Positions 56,166 through 64,000 of a stretch of DNA of 64,000 nt are shown here, piece after piece. A program made the translations under genes and the position numbers. The notes beneath the pieces were generated by a model. The model did no database searches and was not told the origin of the DNA. It saw only the letters and a program-made list of their open reading frames with translations. Position 1 is the first letter of the stretch. Each line of letters starts with the position of its first letter. The stretch spans positions 42,821 through 106,820 of the forward strand of contig AZWL01000023.1 in the NCBI GenBank assembly GCA_000514715.1, written 5' to 3'. The DNA comes from Streptomyces sp. CNH099 (GTDB lineage Bacteria; Actinomycetota; Actinomycetes; Streptomycetales; Streptomycetaceae).

Positions 56166-58595
56166 TCAAGGCAGCGGGCCCGGTCGCGGGGGCGCGGGGC
56201 GGGAGGGCGGGGGGTTGTCCGGGTCTGCGGAGGTGGCTTCGAAGACCGGGGCCAGCTCCGGCAGGCCCATGCTCTGCAGCGCCTCGACCAGCGTGCTCCG
56301 CGGCCGCCGGGTGCCCGCCGTCCGCAGCACGCCGGTCAGCGGCCGGGCGTCCGCGACCGCCAGCGCCGCGGCGATCGCCTCCGCCGCGTTCCGTACCTCC
56401 GCGAACTGCGCCACGCGCCCGGTACCGCCACCCGGCGCCCGCCCCGCATCGCGGCGCCCGGCGGCGTCCGCGCCGCCCACCGCACCGCCGCCGCCCACCG
56501 ACGGACCGCCGCCCGCCGGCCCCCCCGCCGGACCGCCGCTCGCCGGACCGCCCGCCGAGCCGCCCGCCGCCGGGCCACCGCCCGACGCCGCCCCGTTCGC
56601 GCCCCCCGGCGACGGGCTCGGCGCCACGCCCCGCACCGTCGCCGTCACGGACGCCGCGCCGGACGCCCGCCACGTGAACTCCGCCGTCCGCTCCCCGCCC
56701 CGGTACACCGCGATCCCCGCCGCGCCGTCCGCCGCGTACAGCGCCACCGCCGGCCACGCCTCGCCCCGCGTCATCGCCTCCGCCGCCGCGAGCAGCGCCT
56801 CGGGGGCGGGCGGCTCCCCCGCCGCGGTACGGCCCCGGGGCCAGCGGCTCGGCGCCCGGCCCGGCGCGCGGACGGGGGTCCCGGCGGGTCCGGGGCGCTG
56901 CCGCCGGCGCAGCTGGGCGCAGGTGCGGGCGCCGCCCGCCGCCGCGAGGCGCAGGCCCAGGCCGGCCGTGTGCGCCGCCTTCGCGACCACCGCGGGCGGT
57001 GCCGTGCAGACGACGATCCCGGCGTACGGGTCCGGGACCGGCGCGCCGCCGACGCCGGTCCCCGGGAGCCCGAACGCCGCTCCCGGTCCGGGGGCGTTGT
57101 CGGGCCGGGAGCCGAAGAGCGGGACGCGGCGGGCGAGTTCGGCACGTACCTCCTGGCGGGCGAGGAGGAAGCGGCGGCGCACGGCCTCGGCGTCGTCGCC
57201 GGGCTGCGCCCAGGGGACGGCGCGGGCGTCCGAGCCGACGGCGCGGAAGACCTCCAGCGCCTCGTCCCAGCGCCGGGCGCGGACGAGTGCGGCGGCGAGG
57301 CAGTTGCGGAAGCCCGCGGCCTCGGCGTCACCCGGTTCGTAGTGGGCCGACAGCTCCAGTGCGCGCTCGACGGCCCAGGTGGTGGACGAGTCGGGGGCGT
57401 CGCCTGCGTCGGGGCCGCCGGGCAGTCCGACACGTTCCCGGCACGCGCCCAGCACCGCGGCCTCCAGCGGCAGCCCGTGCAGCAGGGAGCCGGGCAGCGC
57501 CTCCTCCGCGGACTCCTCGGCGAAGACTATCAGCTCCTCGACGTCCGCCCCGCCGACGATCGCCAGGTAGCGCAGCGCCGCGACGTGCGCGCCGTGGTGG
57601 CCGGGCGCGCGGAGCACCGCCTCGGCGAAGCGGGAGACGAACGCCTCGCGCGGCGCCCGGACGGCGGTGGCGTGGTCGAGGGCGATGCGCCACGGTACGG
57701 GGTCGCCGGGCGCCTGCGCCGCGGCCAGCCGGACGAGGGGCAGGACGTCGCGCAGTAACGCCCGGGCATCCGTACCGGAGGGCCCGCCCGCCCCGTACGC
57801 ACCCCGCGGCCGCCGCCCGCCGCCGCCCCGGGCAGCTCCGTTACGGGGATCCCGGCCGCCCCCCGGCGCCGAGCCCTCCGATCCGGCGCCGGAATCCGGC
57901 CCCTCCCCCGCCTGTGCGCCCGTCCCCGCACCGGCGCCGGCGCCCGGGCCGGCGCCGCGGCCAAAACCGTCCGGCAGGCCGGTGCCGCCCCCCGCGCCCG
58001 GCGCCGAACCGCGCCCCGGACCGGGGCGCGCCGTGCCCGGCCGTCCGTACCCGGGCCCCGCGCCCGGCACCCCGTACCACGGCCACGACTCCGCGTCCGC
58101 CATCCCCGCCCACGGCCCGGGCGTCCCGTGCCCCGCCCCGGGCCCGGCGTCCGCCCCGGGGCGCGGCCCCGGCCCCGCCGCGCCGCCCGGCCCGCCCCGC
58201 CGCCGTACGCCCCAGCCCTCGAACCGCCGCCGCCGCGCCCCGAACTCCTCCGCCCGCCACGCGCGCAGCTGCCGCTCCGCCTCGACCACCGCCGCGTCCC
58301 CGCTCTCCGGGTCGTACTCCCGCCAGCGCCGCAGCCAGCCGTCGTCGTCGAGGGCGGCGGTGGCCAGCTCGGCGACGTACGTGTCCCGGCGCTCCCACTC
58401 CGCCGCCCGGCCGGCGCCGGCGAGGAGTTCGCGGGCGGGGCGGAAGTCGCCCTCGGCGGCGGCCGGGAGGACCGCGCGGACGCGGTAACCGGGGGCGTCC
58501 AGCAGGACGTCCTCGTCGAGGGGCAGATCGGCGCCGACCCAGGAGTAGTGGCGCACCACGCGCGGGAACGTCACGAGGGGCCGGAGGAAGTGCAT
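56166..58595 (-). CDS. Large helical hypothetical protein with Gly/Pro-rich insert
   Basis: 809 residues from ATG 58595. N-terminal helical part (1-150; DDDGWLRRWREYDPESGDAAVVEAERQLRAWRAEEFGARRRRF), a Gly/Pro/Ala-rich insert (about 155-290), a second helical part (about 295-480) with TPR-like spacing (PVPWRIALDHATAVRAPREAFVSRFAEAVLRAPGHHGAHVAALRYL), and further Gly-rich stretches near the C-terminus. N-terminal features recall DUF4034-like helical proteins. No catalytic motif or membrane helix. Streptomycete hypothetical, function unknown. Confidence 0.75.
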   Translation of the reverse strand: MHFLRPLVTFPRVVRHYSWVGADLPLDEDVLLDAPGYRVRAVLPAAAEGDFRPARELLAGAGRAAEWERRDTYVAELATAALDDDGWLRRWREYDPESGDAAVVEAERQLRAWRAEEFGARRRRFEGWGVRRRGGPGGAAGPGPRPGADAGPGAGHGTPGPWAGMADAESWPWYGVPGAGPGYGRPGTARPGPGRGSAPGAGGGTGLPDGFGRGAGPGAGAGAGTGAQAGEGPDSGAGSEGSAPGGGRDPRNGAARGGGGRRPRGAYGAGGPSGTDARALLRDVLPLVRLAAAQAPGDPVPWRIALDHATAVRAPREAFVSRFAEAVLRAPGHHGAHVAALRYLAIVGGADVEELIVFAEESAEEALPGSLLHGLPLEAAVLGACRERVGLPGGPDAGDAPDSSTTWAVERALELSAHYEPGDAEAAGFRNCLAAALVRARRWDEALEVFRAVGSDARAVPWAQPGDDAEAVRRRFLLARQEVRAELARRVPLFGSRPDNAPGPGAAFGLPGTGVGGAPVPDPYAGIVVCTAPPAVVAKAAHTAGLGLRLAAAGGARTCAQLRRRQRPGPAGTPVRAPGRAPSRWPRGRTAAGEPPAPEALLAAAEAMTRGEAWPAVALYAADGAAGIAVYRGGERTAEFTWRASGAASVTATVRGVAPSPSPGGANGAASGGGPAAGGSAGGPASGGPAGGPAGGGPSVGGGGAVGGADAAGRRDAGRAPGGGTGRVAQFAEVRNAAEAIAAALAVADARPLTGVLRTAGTRRPRSTLVEALQSMGLPELAPVFEATSADPDNPPPSRPAPPRPGPLP

Positions 58596-59014
58596 GGCAC
58601 TGCATTCAAGGCCATACGAACCCCCGCGTTCCAGACCTCTTACGGTGACGATCCGATATCCGAAGCGGAGTCCGGTCCATCCGGTCACAGAACGGTTTCG
58701 GCACGAGGGGCAGTCGGGGGCAAACCCGTTCTAACCAGTCACCCGGTCGGCGTCCGGGTTCCGTGACCGCCACCGCACCCGGTTCGTTGAGCCGGGCGCG
58801 GTGACCGGACGGCAGGGGACAGCAGCCCGGTCACGACAGGGATGCGGCCGGCCCCCGGGGACGCTCGGAGGCCGGCCGTCCCCGCACCGCACCCGCAGCG
58901 GTACGCCCCGCACCCGCGCCGGGCGCGCAGCGGCCGCCCGCCGACGGCGCAGCGCCCCGCACCTCAGCCGCCTCAGCGGCCCCGGGCCTCTCAGCGGCCG
59001 GCGGCCCCGCGGCC
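58596..59014. other. Spacer with a terminator-like hairpin
   Basis: No gene seen. At 58771-58803 CACCGC-A-CCCGG pairs with CCGGG-C-GCGGTG around a 9-base loop, and could end minus-strand transcripts from the dehydrogenase gene. Near 58970-59035 a CTCAGCGGCC-like unit recurs several times. The promoter of the hypothetical gene should lie in the first 100 bases. Confidence 0.5.
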
Positions 59015-60640
59015 TCAGCGGAACCGCAGCGCCTTCAGCGCCCGCAGCCCGCGGCTCATGAACGCCGCGTACCCCTTGTCGTCGTCGTACCGCAGCGGCC
59101 CCAGCGTGAACGGCGCCAGCGGCACCACCCGCTGCTGCGCCACCGTCTGCGACTCCGTGTACTTGAGGATCCCCTCCGAGCCGTGCCGCCGGCCGACCCC
59201 GGAGTCCTTCATCCCGCCCATGGGCGCCTGCACGCTGCCGTACGCGGCCCCGTAGCCCTCGTTGACGTTCACCGTGCCGGTCTGCAGCCGCGCCGCGATG
59301 CGCCGGCCGCGCCGCCCGTCCTTCGTCCACACGCTGGCGTTGAGCCCGTACGGCGTGGCGTTGGCGCGGTCGACGGCCTCGTCCTCGTCGCGGAAGCGGT
59401 AGACGGAGACGACGGGCCCGAAGGTCTCCTCGTCGCAGACGGTCATGCCGGGCTCGACGCCGTCGAGGATCGTCGGCTCGTAGAAGTACGGGCCGACGTC
59501 CGGCCGCGGCCGCCCGCCGGCCAGCACCTCCGCGCCCTTGCCGACCGCCTCCTCCACGTGCCGGGTGACGGTCTCCAGCTGCTGCCCGCTGACGAGCGAG
59601 CCCATGTCGGCGCCGTAGCCGAGGGTGTTGCCCAGGCGCATGGCCCGGGTCCGCGCGACGAAGCGGGCCAGGAAGGCGTCGGCGACCGACTCGTGCACGT
59701 ACAGCCGCTCGACGGAGATGCACAGCTGCCCCGCCGACGCGAACGCGGCGCGCACCGCGCCCTCCGCCGCCTTCTCCACGTCGGCGTCGGCGAGCACCAG
59801 CATGGCGTTCTTGCCGCCCAGCTCCAGCGAGGCGCCGACGAGCCGGGCCGCGGCGCCCTGGGCGACCTCGCGGCCGGTACGGGTGGAGCCGGTGAAGGAG
59901 ACGTAGTCGGCGTGCCGGACGACCTCGGGGCCGACGACGGCGCCGGGCCCGACCACGACCTGCCACACGTCCTCCGGCAGCCCGGCCTCGACCAGCTTCC
60001 GGCGCGCCCACAGGGCGGTCAGCGGGGTCTTGGAGTCGGGCTTCATGACGAGCGCGTTGCCGGCGGCGAAGGCGGGCAGGGCGTCGCCGACGGAGAGTTC
60101 GAGCGGGTAGTTCCAGGGCGCGATCTGGCCGACGACGCCGCGCGGGTGGCGCAGCTCGGTGACCCTGGTCAGCGTCGGCAGGGCGCCGGTGTGCCGCTTG
60201 GGGCCGAGGTAGGCGGGGGCGCGGCGGCCGTAGTGGCGGGCGGCGAGGGCGACGGCCTGCACCTCCTCGTGCGCGTGCAGCCGCGCCTTGCCGGTCTCCA
60301 GCTGCACGAGGTCCAGGACCTCGTCCTGGTGGCGCAGCAGCAGGTCGTGGAAGCGGAGCAGCACGGCGGCCCGCTGCCGTACGGGCCTGGCCGCCCAGGC
60401 GCGTTGCGCGGCGCGGGCGCGCTCGAACGCGGCGACGACGTCCGGGGGCCCCGCCTCGGGCACCTCGGCCAGCGCCTCGCCGGTCAGCGGGGAGTGGACG
60501 GCGACGGTGCCGGTGCCGGTGACGCCGCGGGTCAGGCGCTCGACGAACGCGGGCGTGACGAACTCGGCGGCGACGGCGGCGGCGGTACGGGCGCCGGCGG
60601 AAGCGGTAGCGGTGGGGTTGCCTGCGGCGGTCTCCGTCAT
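59015..60640 (-). CDS. Succinate-semialdehyde dehydrogenase (aldehyde dehydrogenase family)
   Basis: 541 residues. Aldehyde dehydrogenase fold: GQIAPWNYPLELSVGDALPAFAAGNALVMKPDSKTPL, SFTGSTRTGREVA (NADP loop), SLELGGKNAMLVLADADV (catalytic Glu) and AGQLCISVERLYVHE (catalytic Cys), then EETFGPVVSVYRF. Closest in memory to GabD2-type succinic semialdehyde dehydrogenases of actinobacteria, which oxidise the semialdehyde to succinate with NADP. No SD precedes the ATG; TACCCT lies seven bases upstream, so the message may be leaderless. Confidence 0.88.
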   Translation of the reverse strand: MTETAAGNPTATASAGARTAAAVAAEFVTPAFVERLTRGVTGTGTVAVHSPLTGEALAEVPEAGPPDVVAAFERARAAQRAWAARPVRQRAAVLLRFHDLLLRHQDEVLDLVQLETGKARLHAHEEVQAVALAARHYGRRAPAYLGPKRHTGALPTLTRVTELRHPRGVVGQIAPWNYPLELSVGDALPAFAAGNALVMKPDSKTPLTALWARRKLVEAGLPEDVWQVVVGPGAVVGPEVVRHADYVSFTGSTRTGREVAQGAAARLVGASLELGGKNAMLVLADADVEKAAEGAVRAAFASAGQLCISVERLYVHESVADAFLARFVARTRAMRLGNTLGYGADMGSLVSGQQLETVTRHVEEAVGKGAEVLAGGRPRPDVGPYFYEPTILDGVEPGMTVCDEETFGPVVSVYRFRDEDEAVDRANATPYGLNASVWTKDGRRGRRIAARLQTGTVNVNEGYGAAYGSVQAPMGGMKDSGVGRRHGSEGILKYTESQTVAQQRVVPLAPFTLGPLRYDDDKGYAAFMSRGLRALKALRFR

Positions 60641-60805
60641 AAGGCCGAGGGTAGGACCCCGGCGACCCCTTTGGATACCTGCCGGTAACCGAATTCCGCC
60701 AGCGATTGCTGGCTCATACGTGCGACGGTGAGGGCGAGGCCGACGGCGACGGCGACCCGCCTGCACCGCGGCACCGGCCACCGCCCGGGGGCGGTGCCGC
60801 GTCCG

Positions 60806-62419
60806 TCACATGTCCTGGATCTCCAGCGAGTCGACGACGCCCTCGAAGATCCGCTCGCCGTCCCGCTTGCCCTCGCCCGCGGCCGGCATCTCCACGGTCA
60901 GGTGCCAGCCGATGTTGTCGTCGTTGACGTAGAAGAACTCCCGCCGGCGCAGCTTGGCCTCGGTCTCGAAGCCCGCGTCCTCCGTCCAGGTCACGGTCAG
61001 CTCGGCGGCGTCCCTGCCCCGGTAGTCGTGCTCCTTGACCGTGCCCTCGACGTCGTCGCCCAGCGCGGTGCATCCGAGTTCGTCGCCCGTGTCGCACTCG
61101 CGCGCCTTGTTGGCCTCGCTCAGCGCGCTGTCCTCCCGGCCGGTGGCGCGGGTGAGCCACAGCCGGGGCATGCCGCCCGGGTCGGAGTACGTGACCGTGC
61201 CCTCGTCGACGCTGCGCTTGTAGTCCTCCGGCACCGCCAGCGACGCCTTCAGCTGCTCCGTCTCGTCGTACGTCCGCCAGCCCTCCGGCGCGTCGTCACC
61301 GCCGCCGAACGGGTTCACGACCGCCAGCACCAGCGCCGCCGCCACGGCGACCGCCCCGCCCAGCACGCCCAGCCGCGCGCCGCGCCGCCTGGGCAGCGCC
61401 GCCGCCAGCCGCCCCGCGCCGCGCCCGCCGCCCGCGCCGCCTTCCGCGCCGCCCGGGACCGTGGCGAGCATCGTCGGCGCCGGCACCGGCCGGGCCACCG
61501 CCTCCAGCTGCCGGCGCACCTCGTCCGCCGGCGGGCGCGCCGCCGGGTCCTTGCGCAGCAGCTGCATCACCACCGTGCCCAGCGCCCCCGAGCCGCGCGC
61601 CGGCGGTGCCGGCTCGGCGGAGAGCACGGCCTGCAGCGTCGCCGGCGCGGTCTGCCGGCGGTACGGGGACATGCCCTCGACGGCCGCGTACAGCACGACG
61701 CCCAGCGACCACAGGTCCGACTCCGGGCCCGGCCGCTGGCCGAGCACCCGCTCCGGCGCGATGAACTCCGGCGACCCGACGAACGCGCCGGTCTCCGTGA
61801 GGCCCTGCTCGCCCTCGATCTGCGCGATGCCGAAGTCGGTGAGCACGACGCGGTCGTACCGGCCGAGCAGCACGTTGTCGGGCTTGACGTCGCGGTGCAG
61901 GATCCCCGCCTCGTGCGCGGCGGTCAGCGCGCCGAGCACGGCGACGCCGATGCGCGCCACCTCGCGCGGATCGAGGGTGCCCTCGGTGAGCTGGTCGCCG
62001 AGGGAGCGGCCGCGGACCAGCTCCATCACGATCCAGGGCTTGCCCTCCTCCATCACCACGTCGTGCACGGTGACGACCGAGGGGTGGTCGATACGGGCGG
62101 CGGCGCGGGCCTCGCGCTGCATGCGCTCGTACACCGTGTGCCGCATCCGCTCGTCGAGGTTCGCGGGCAGCCGCGGCTCCTTGACGGCGACATCGCGGTC
62201 GACGACCTCGTCGTGCGCCCGCCACACGGTGCCCATGCCGCCGACGCCGAGGCGGGCGGCGAGGCGGTAACGCCCGCCGAGTAGCCGGCCGGCCGCGGGA
62301 TCGGCGACGACCTGCGTGGCCGCGGTCTCCTGCGCGACGCCGCCCGCGTCCTCGTGCGGTGGCCGCAGGCCGTAGCTCGTGGGCTCGTTCCCCACCCTGT
62401 CCCCCTCGTCGTACGTCAT
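60806..62419 (-). CDS. Membrane Ser/Thr protein kinase with extracellular sensor domain
   Basis: 537 residues. Kinase domain (about 45-310): LGVGGMGTVW (Gly loop), VAVKEPRLP (Lys), HRDVKPDNVLL (catalytic loop), DFGIA and SPEFIAPER. A juxtamembrane Pro/Gly-rich region leads to one helix (about 350-370) and an extracytoplasmic domain (about 380-535) with SLAVPEDYKRSVDEGTVTYSDP and two Cys. The same domain appears in the protein at 11537-12697. Phosphorylation targets unknown. Confidence 0.94.
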   Translation of the reverse strand: MTYDEGDRVGNEPTSYGLRPPHEDAGGVAQETAATQVVADPAAGRLLGGRYRLAARLGVGGMGTVWRAHDEVVDRDVAVKEPRLPANLDERMRHTVYERMQREARAAARIDHPSVVTVHDVVMEEGKPWIVMELVRGRSLGDQLTEGTLDPREVARIGVAVLGALTAAHEAGILHRDVKPDNVLLGRYDRVVLTDFGIAQIEGEQGLTETGAFVGSPEFIAPERVLGQRPGPESDLWSLGVVLYAAVEGMSPYRRQTAPATLQAVLSAEPAPPARGSGALGTVVMQLLRKDPAARPPADEVRRQLEAVARPVPAPTMLATVPGGAEGGAGGGRGAGRLAAALPRRRGARLGVLGGAVAVAAALVLAVVNPFGGGDDAPEGWRTYDETEQLKASLAVPEDYKRSVDEGTVTYSDPGGMPRLWLTRATGREDSALSEANKARECDTGDELGCTALGDDVEGTVKEHDYRGRDAAELTVTWTEDAGFETEAKLRRREFFYVNDDNIGWHLTVEMPAAGEGKRDGERIFEGVVDSLEIQDM

Positions 62420-62429
62420 GGCACCATCA

Positions 62430-62555
62430 TTGACGCTCGCCTCCCTGCAGGGAGTTCCCCTCGGGCCGCCGCGGTGCGGCGGTGGTCGTGGGGGGTTCCT
62501 GTTTCATCACCCACCGCCCGGTTTCCCGGGTCTTACGCGGGCTCCACGAGGCGTT
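62430..62555 (-). ncRNA. Candidate omega-RNA / right end of a TnpB element
   Basis: Directly downstream of the tnpB remnant. The transcript would contain a CCCGG-GAAA-CCGGG tetraloop hairpin (62517-62530) followed by GGTGGGTGATGAAACAGGAACC, a layout typical of the right-end RNA of IS200/IS605-type TnpB elements, where the guide begins after the conserved end. Boundary and activity are inferred from position and the hairpin only. Confidence 0.4.
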
Positions 62556-63151
62556 TCACGTGTCCGGGCGTCCCTCGGCCACGATGCTCCGCCCCTCAAG
62601 ACGGAGGTTGTACTCGGCGTTCTCGTCCCTGTCGTGGGTCGTGCCGCACGCGCAGGTCCAAGTGCGTATCCGCAGCCCGGCCATCCCCTTCGGCCCCTCC
62701 AGCCCGCCGCAGTGCGAGCATAACTGAGTGGAGGGGAAGAACCGGTCGACCTTGACGAAGGTCCGCCCGTACCGTGCGCACTTCGCTTCGAGAGTGCGGG
62801 CGAACATTCCCAGGGACTGGTCGTGCACGGACTTGCCGAAGGCCTTGGCCATGCCCTTCACCGCCAGGTCCTCCAGATACACGGCTTGGCTCTCACGCGT
62901 GATCCTGGTGGTCTCCTGGTCAATGAAGTCGCGCCGCTGGTCAGCGATGCGCGCATGGACCTTCGCTACGGCAAGCTTGGCCTTGCGCCGGTTGTTCGAG
63001 CCCTTCCGGGCGCGGGACAGCTTGCGCTGTGCCCGCTTGAGCTTGCGCTCAGCGCGTCGTTCCAGACGACACGGGCACACCCGAACGCCTTCGCCAGCTC
63101 GGTCCTCTGCGGGGCGCTCGGGTACAGCCTGTACTGATACCTGAGCTTCAT
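62556..63151 (-). pseudogene. Internally deleted TnpB (IS200/IS605 OrfB family)
   Basis: The start MKLRYQYRLYPSAPQRTELAKAFG (ATG 63151) is the usual TnpB opening. Around 63055 it jumps to the late middle of the protein: the coiled region RKLSRARKGSNNRRKAK, the RuvC-II Glu in YLEDLAVKGM, the zinc-finger pairs CSHCGG and CACG, and the RuvC-III Asp in DRDENAEYN. The stretch that should hold the RuvC-I Asp, perhaps 170 residues, is missing, and the joint is out of frame. It cannot be an active RNA-guided nuclease. Confidence 0.85.
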
Positions 63152-63179
63152 GCCCCCACAGTAGTGGCACAATGACGGC

Positions 63180-63329
63180 ATGATCAAGATCACGTTGCGC
63201 ATCCCCGAAGAACTCCATGCCCAGCTGACCGCCCAGGCCGACACCGACCGGCGGTCTCTCAACTCCGAGATCCTGCACCTGCTTGAGGTCGCTCTCACCA
63301 CCGTGGCAGGAGACGACGAATCACCCTGA
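63180..63329 (+). CDS. Arc-like ribbon-helix-helix DNA-binding protein
   Basis: 49 residues: IKITLRIPEELHAQLTAQADTDRRSLNSEILHLLEVAL is a classic ribbon-helix-helix (beta strand IKITLRIP, helix, then SLNSEI turn). It is divergent from the tnpB remnant with only 28 bases between the start codons, so it probably binds that gap and regulates tnpB or itself. A perfect hairpin follows at 63378-63397. It is short enough to be missed by size-limited gene calling. Confidence 0.8.
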   Translation: MIKITLRIPEELHAQLTAQADTDRRSLNSEILHLLEVALTTVAGDDESP

Positions 63330-63377
63330 CGGCGGTTCGTCCCTCCCCGCCCCACTACGCGGGAAAAGCGGCTACAC

Positions 63378-63397
63378 CTCCCCCGAAAACGGGGGAG
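63378..63397 (+). terminator. Hairpin after the ribbon-helix-helix gene
   Basis: Perfect 8-bp CTCCCCCG/CGGGGGAG stem with an AAAA loop, 48 bases beyond the stop codon. Confidence 0.6.
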
Positions 63398-63722
63398 CAC
63401 TGCCACCACTCCCGATAGCGCACTACAGCGCGGTCGCTCCTCCGGTATTCCACTCTGTAGAAAACGTGCGACATCGGCGGCCTTTGCCGTGACATCCGCC
63501 GCGCCCCTGCCGGGGACCGGGCGAACACGCTGACCTGCACGTTCCCCCACGGCCGGCACGTCCACGTACCCGCCGCTCGGTCGTTGACAGTAACAGCCGC
63601 GCGGATGGGGACGCCGAGCCGGGCCGAGAGGCCGGCACTGCCGTACGCGACGACGGACACCCCCGGGGGAGGGGGAAGGGGCGAGGTTCGGCCGTCGCGG
63701 GAACCGGCGCGGGGCACGGGCA
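63398..63722. other. Spacer without a supportable gene
   Basis: Open frames on both strands lack credible starts and protein-like content. GC falls slightly near 63420-63480. Confidence 0.5.
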
Positions 63723-63771
63723 CGCCCCGCCCCCGGTGTCCGGGCAACGCCGGTTCACCGGGGGCGGGGCG
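63723..63771. terminator. Strong hairpin downstream of the right-edge gene
   Basis: Perfect 16-bp CGCCCCGCCCCCGGTG/CACCGGGGGCGGGGCG stem with a 17-base loop, starting 14 bases past the stop of the minus-strand gene at the right edge. Confidence 0.7.
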
Positions 63772-63784
63772 GGTCACGTCCCGG

Positions 63785-64000
63785 TCAGTTCTGCCAGTCG
63801 GGGGCGGGCTCGCCGGGCGCGAGCGGCGTGGGGGTGCCGGCCTCATCGGGGGCGGGGCTGGGCTCGCGGGGCTCCTCGCTCGGGACACCAGGCTCGGAGG
63901 GGACGGGGCTGGGCTCAGCGGGCACCGCACTCGGCACACCCGGCTCCGAGGGAACAGGGCTGGGCTCAGCGGGCACCGCACTCGGCACACCCGGCTCCGA
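63785..64000 (-). CDS. C-terminal end of a Pro/Ser/Glu-rich protein, start beyond the window
   Basis: Only the last 71 residues are inside the window: repeats of a 17-residue unit built on SEPGVPSAVPAEPSPVP, then a degenerate copy and the end TPTPLAPGEPAPDWQN. The underlying 51-base DNA repeat is nearly exact. Composition suggests a disordered or wall-spanning tail. The main domain is not visible. Confidence 0.65.
   Translation of the reverse strand, partial: SEPGVPSAVPAEPSPVPSEPGVPSAVPAEPSPVPSEPGVPSEEPREPSPAPDEAGTPTPLAPGEPAPDWQN

Overview
The window is a very GC-rich actinobacterial chromosome segment, almost certainly from Streptomyces or a close relative. Evidence is the near-total G/C third-position bias, DUF3017, DUF2690 and DUF6350 proteins, a MocR regulator, NlpC/P60 pairs, Pro/Gly-rich membrane proteins, and a gene order that I recall from the Streptomyces core: mdh - DUF3017/folD - purHN - DUF6350 - sucCD - icmB - M23 peptidase - pcrA - NlpC/P60 - guaA - chorismate mutase - Ser/Thr kinase. 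No rRNA, tRNA or CRISPR array was seen.

Layout. 1-11.5 kb: a D,D-carboxypeptidase cut by the left edge, a Cys-rich orphan, a STAND (NB-ARC/TPR) regulator, a lower-GC patch with a frameshifted membrane protein, a solitary MazF/PemK-like toxin, a metallophosphoesterase operon, and a MocR regulator divergent from an AhpD-like / PEP-mutase-like pair. 11.5-27 kb: housekeeping (mdh, folD, purH/purN, sucC/sucD) mixed with membrane proteins, separated by strong hairpin terminators. 27-36 kb: a five-gene conserved system of unknown role: MoxR ATPase, DUF5682 and VWA proteins on the minus strand, divergent from SWIM zinc-finger and DUF5691 proteins. The DUF5682 protein carries a TIKI/TraB/EreA-like fingerprint.

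36-50 kb: a cobalamin-binding mutase subunit, M23 and two NlpC/P60 cell-wall hydrolases, PcrA helicase, and an envelope-stress module (PspC-histidine kinase, LuxR-type regulator, and a divergent PspC/LiaF-like membrane protein). 50-56 kb: guaA; chorismate mutase behind a likely leaderless aromatic leader peptide and attenuator; a run of three disrupted genes (anti-sigma-like ATPase, small conserved protein, quinone oxidoreductase); and a TetR regulator with three matching 21-bp operators. 56-64 kb: a large helical hypothetical protein, succinate-semialdehyde dehydrogenase, a Ser/Thr kinase with an extracellular domain, a truncated TnpB next to an overlooked 49-residue ribbon-helix-helix gene, and the repeat-rich tail of a gene running off the right edge.

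The most noteworthy items are the chorismate mutase attenuator, the MoxR/VWA/DUF5682/SWIM/DUF5691 system, the triple TetR operator, and four single-base or stop-codon disruptions (5.4, 53.6, 53.9 and 54.7 kb) that are either real decay or assembly errors. Start codons were chosen by eye from ribosome-binding sites and are often uncertain in such GC-rich DNA. Family names come from memory of motifs, not from searches.
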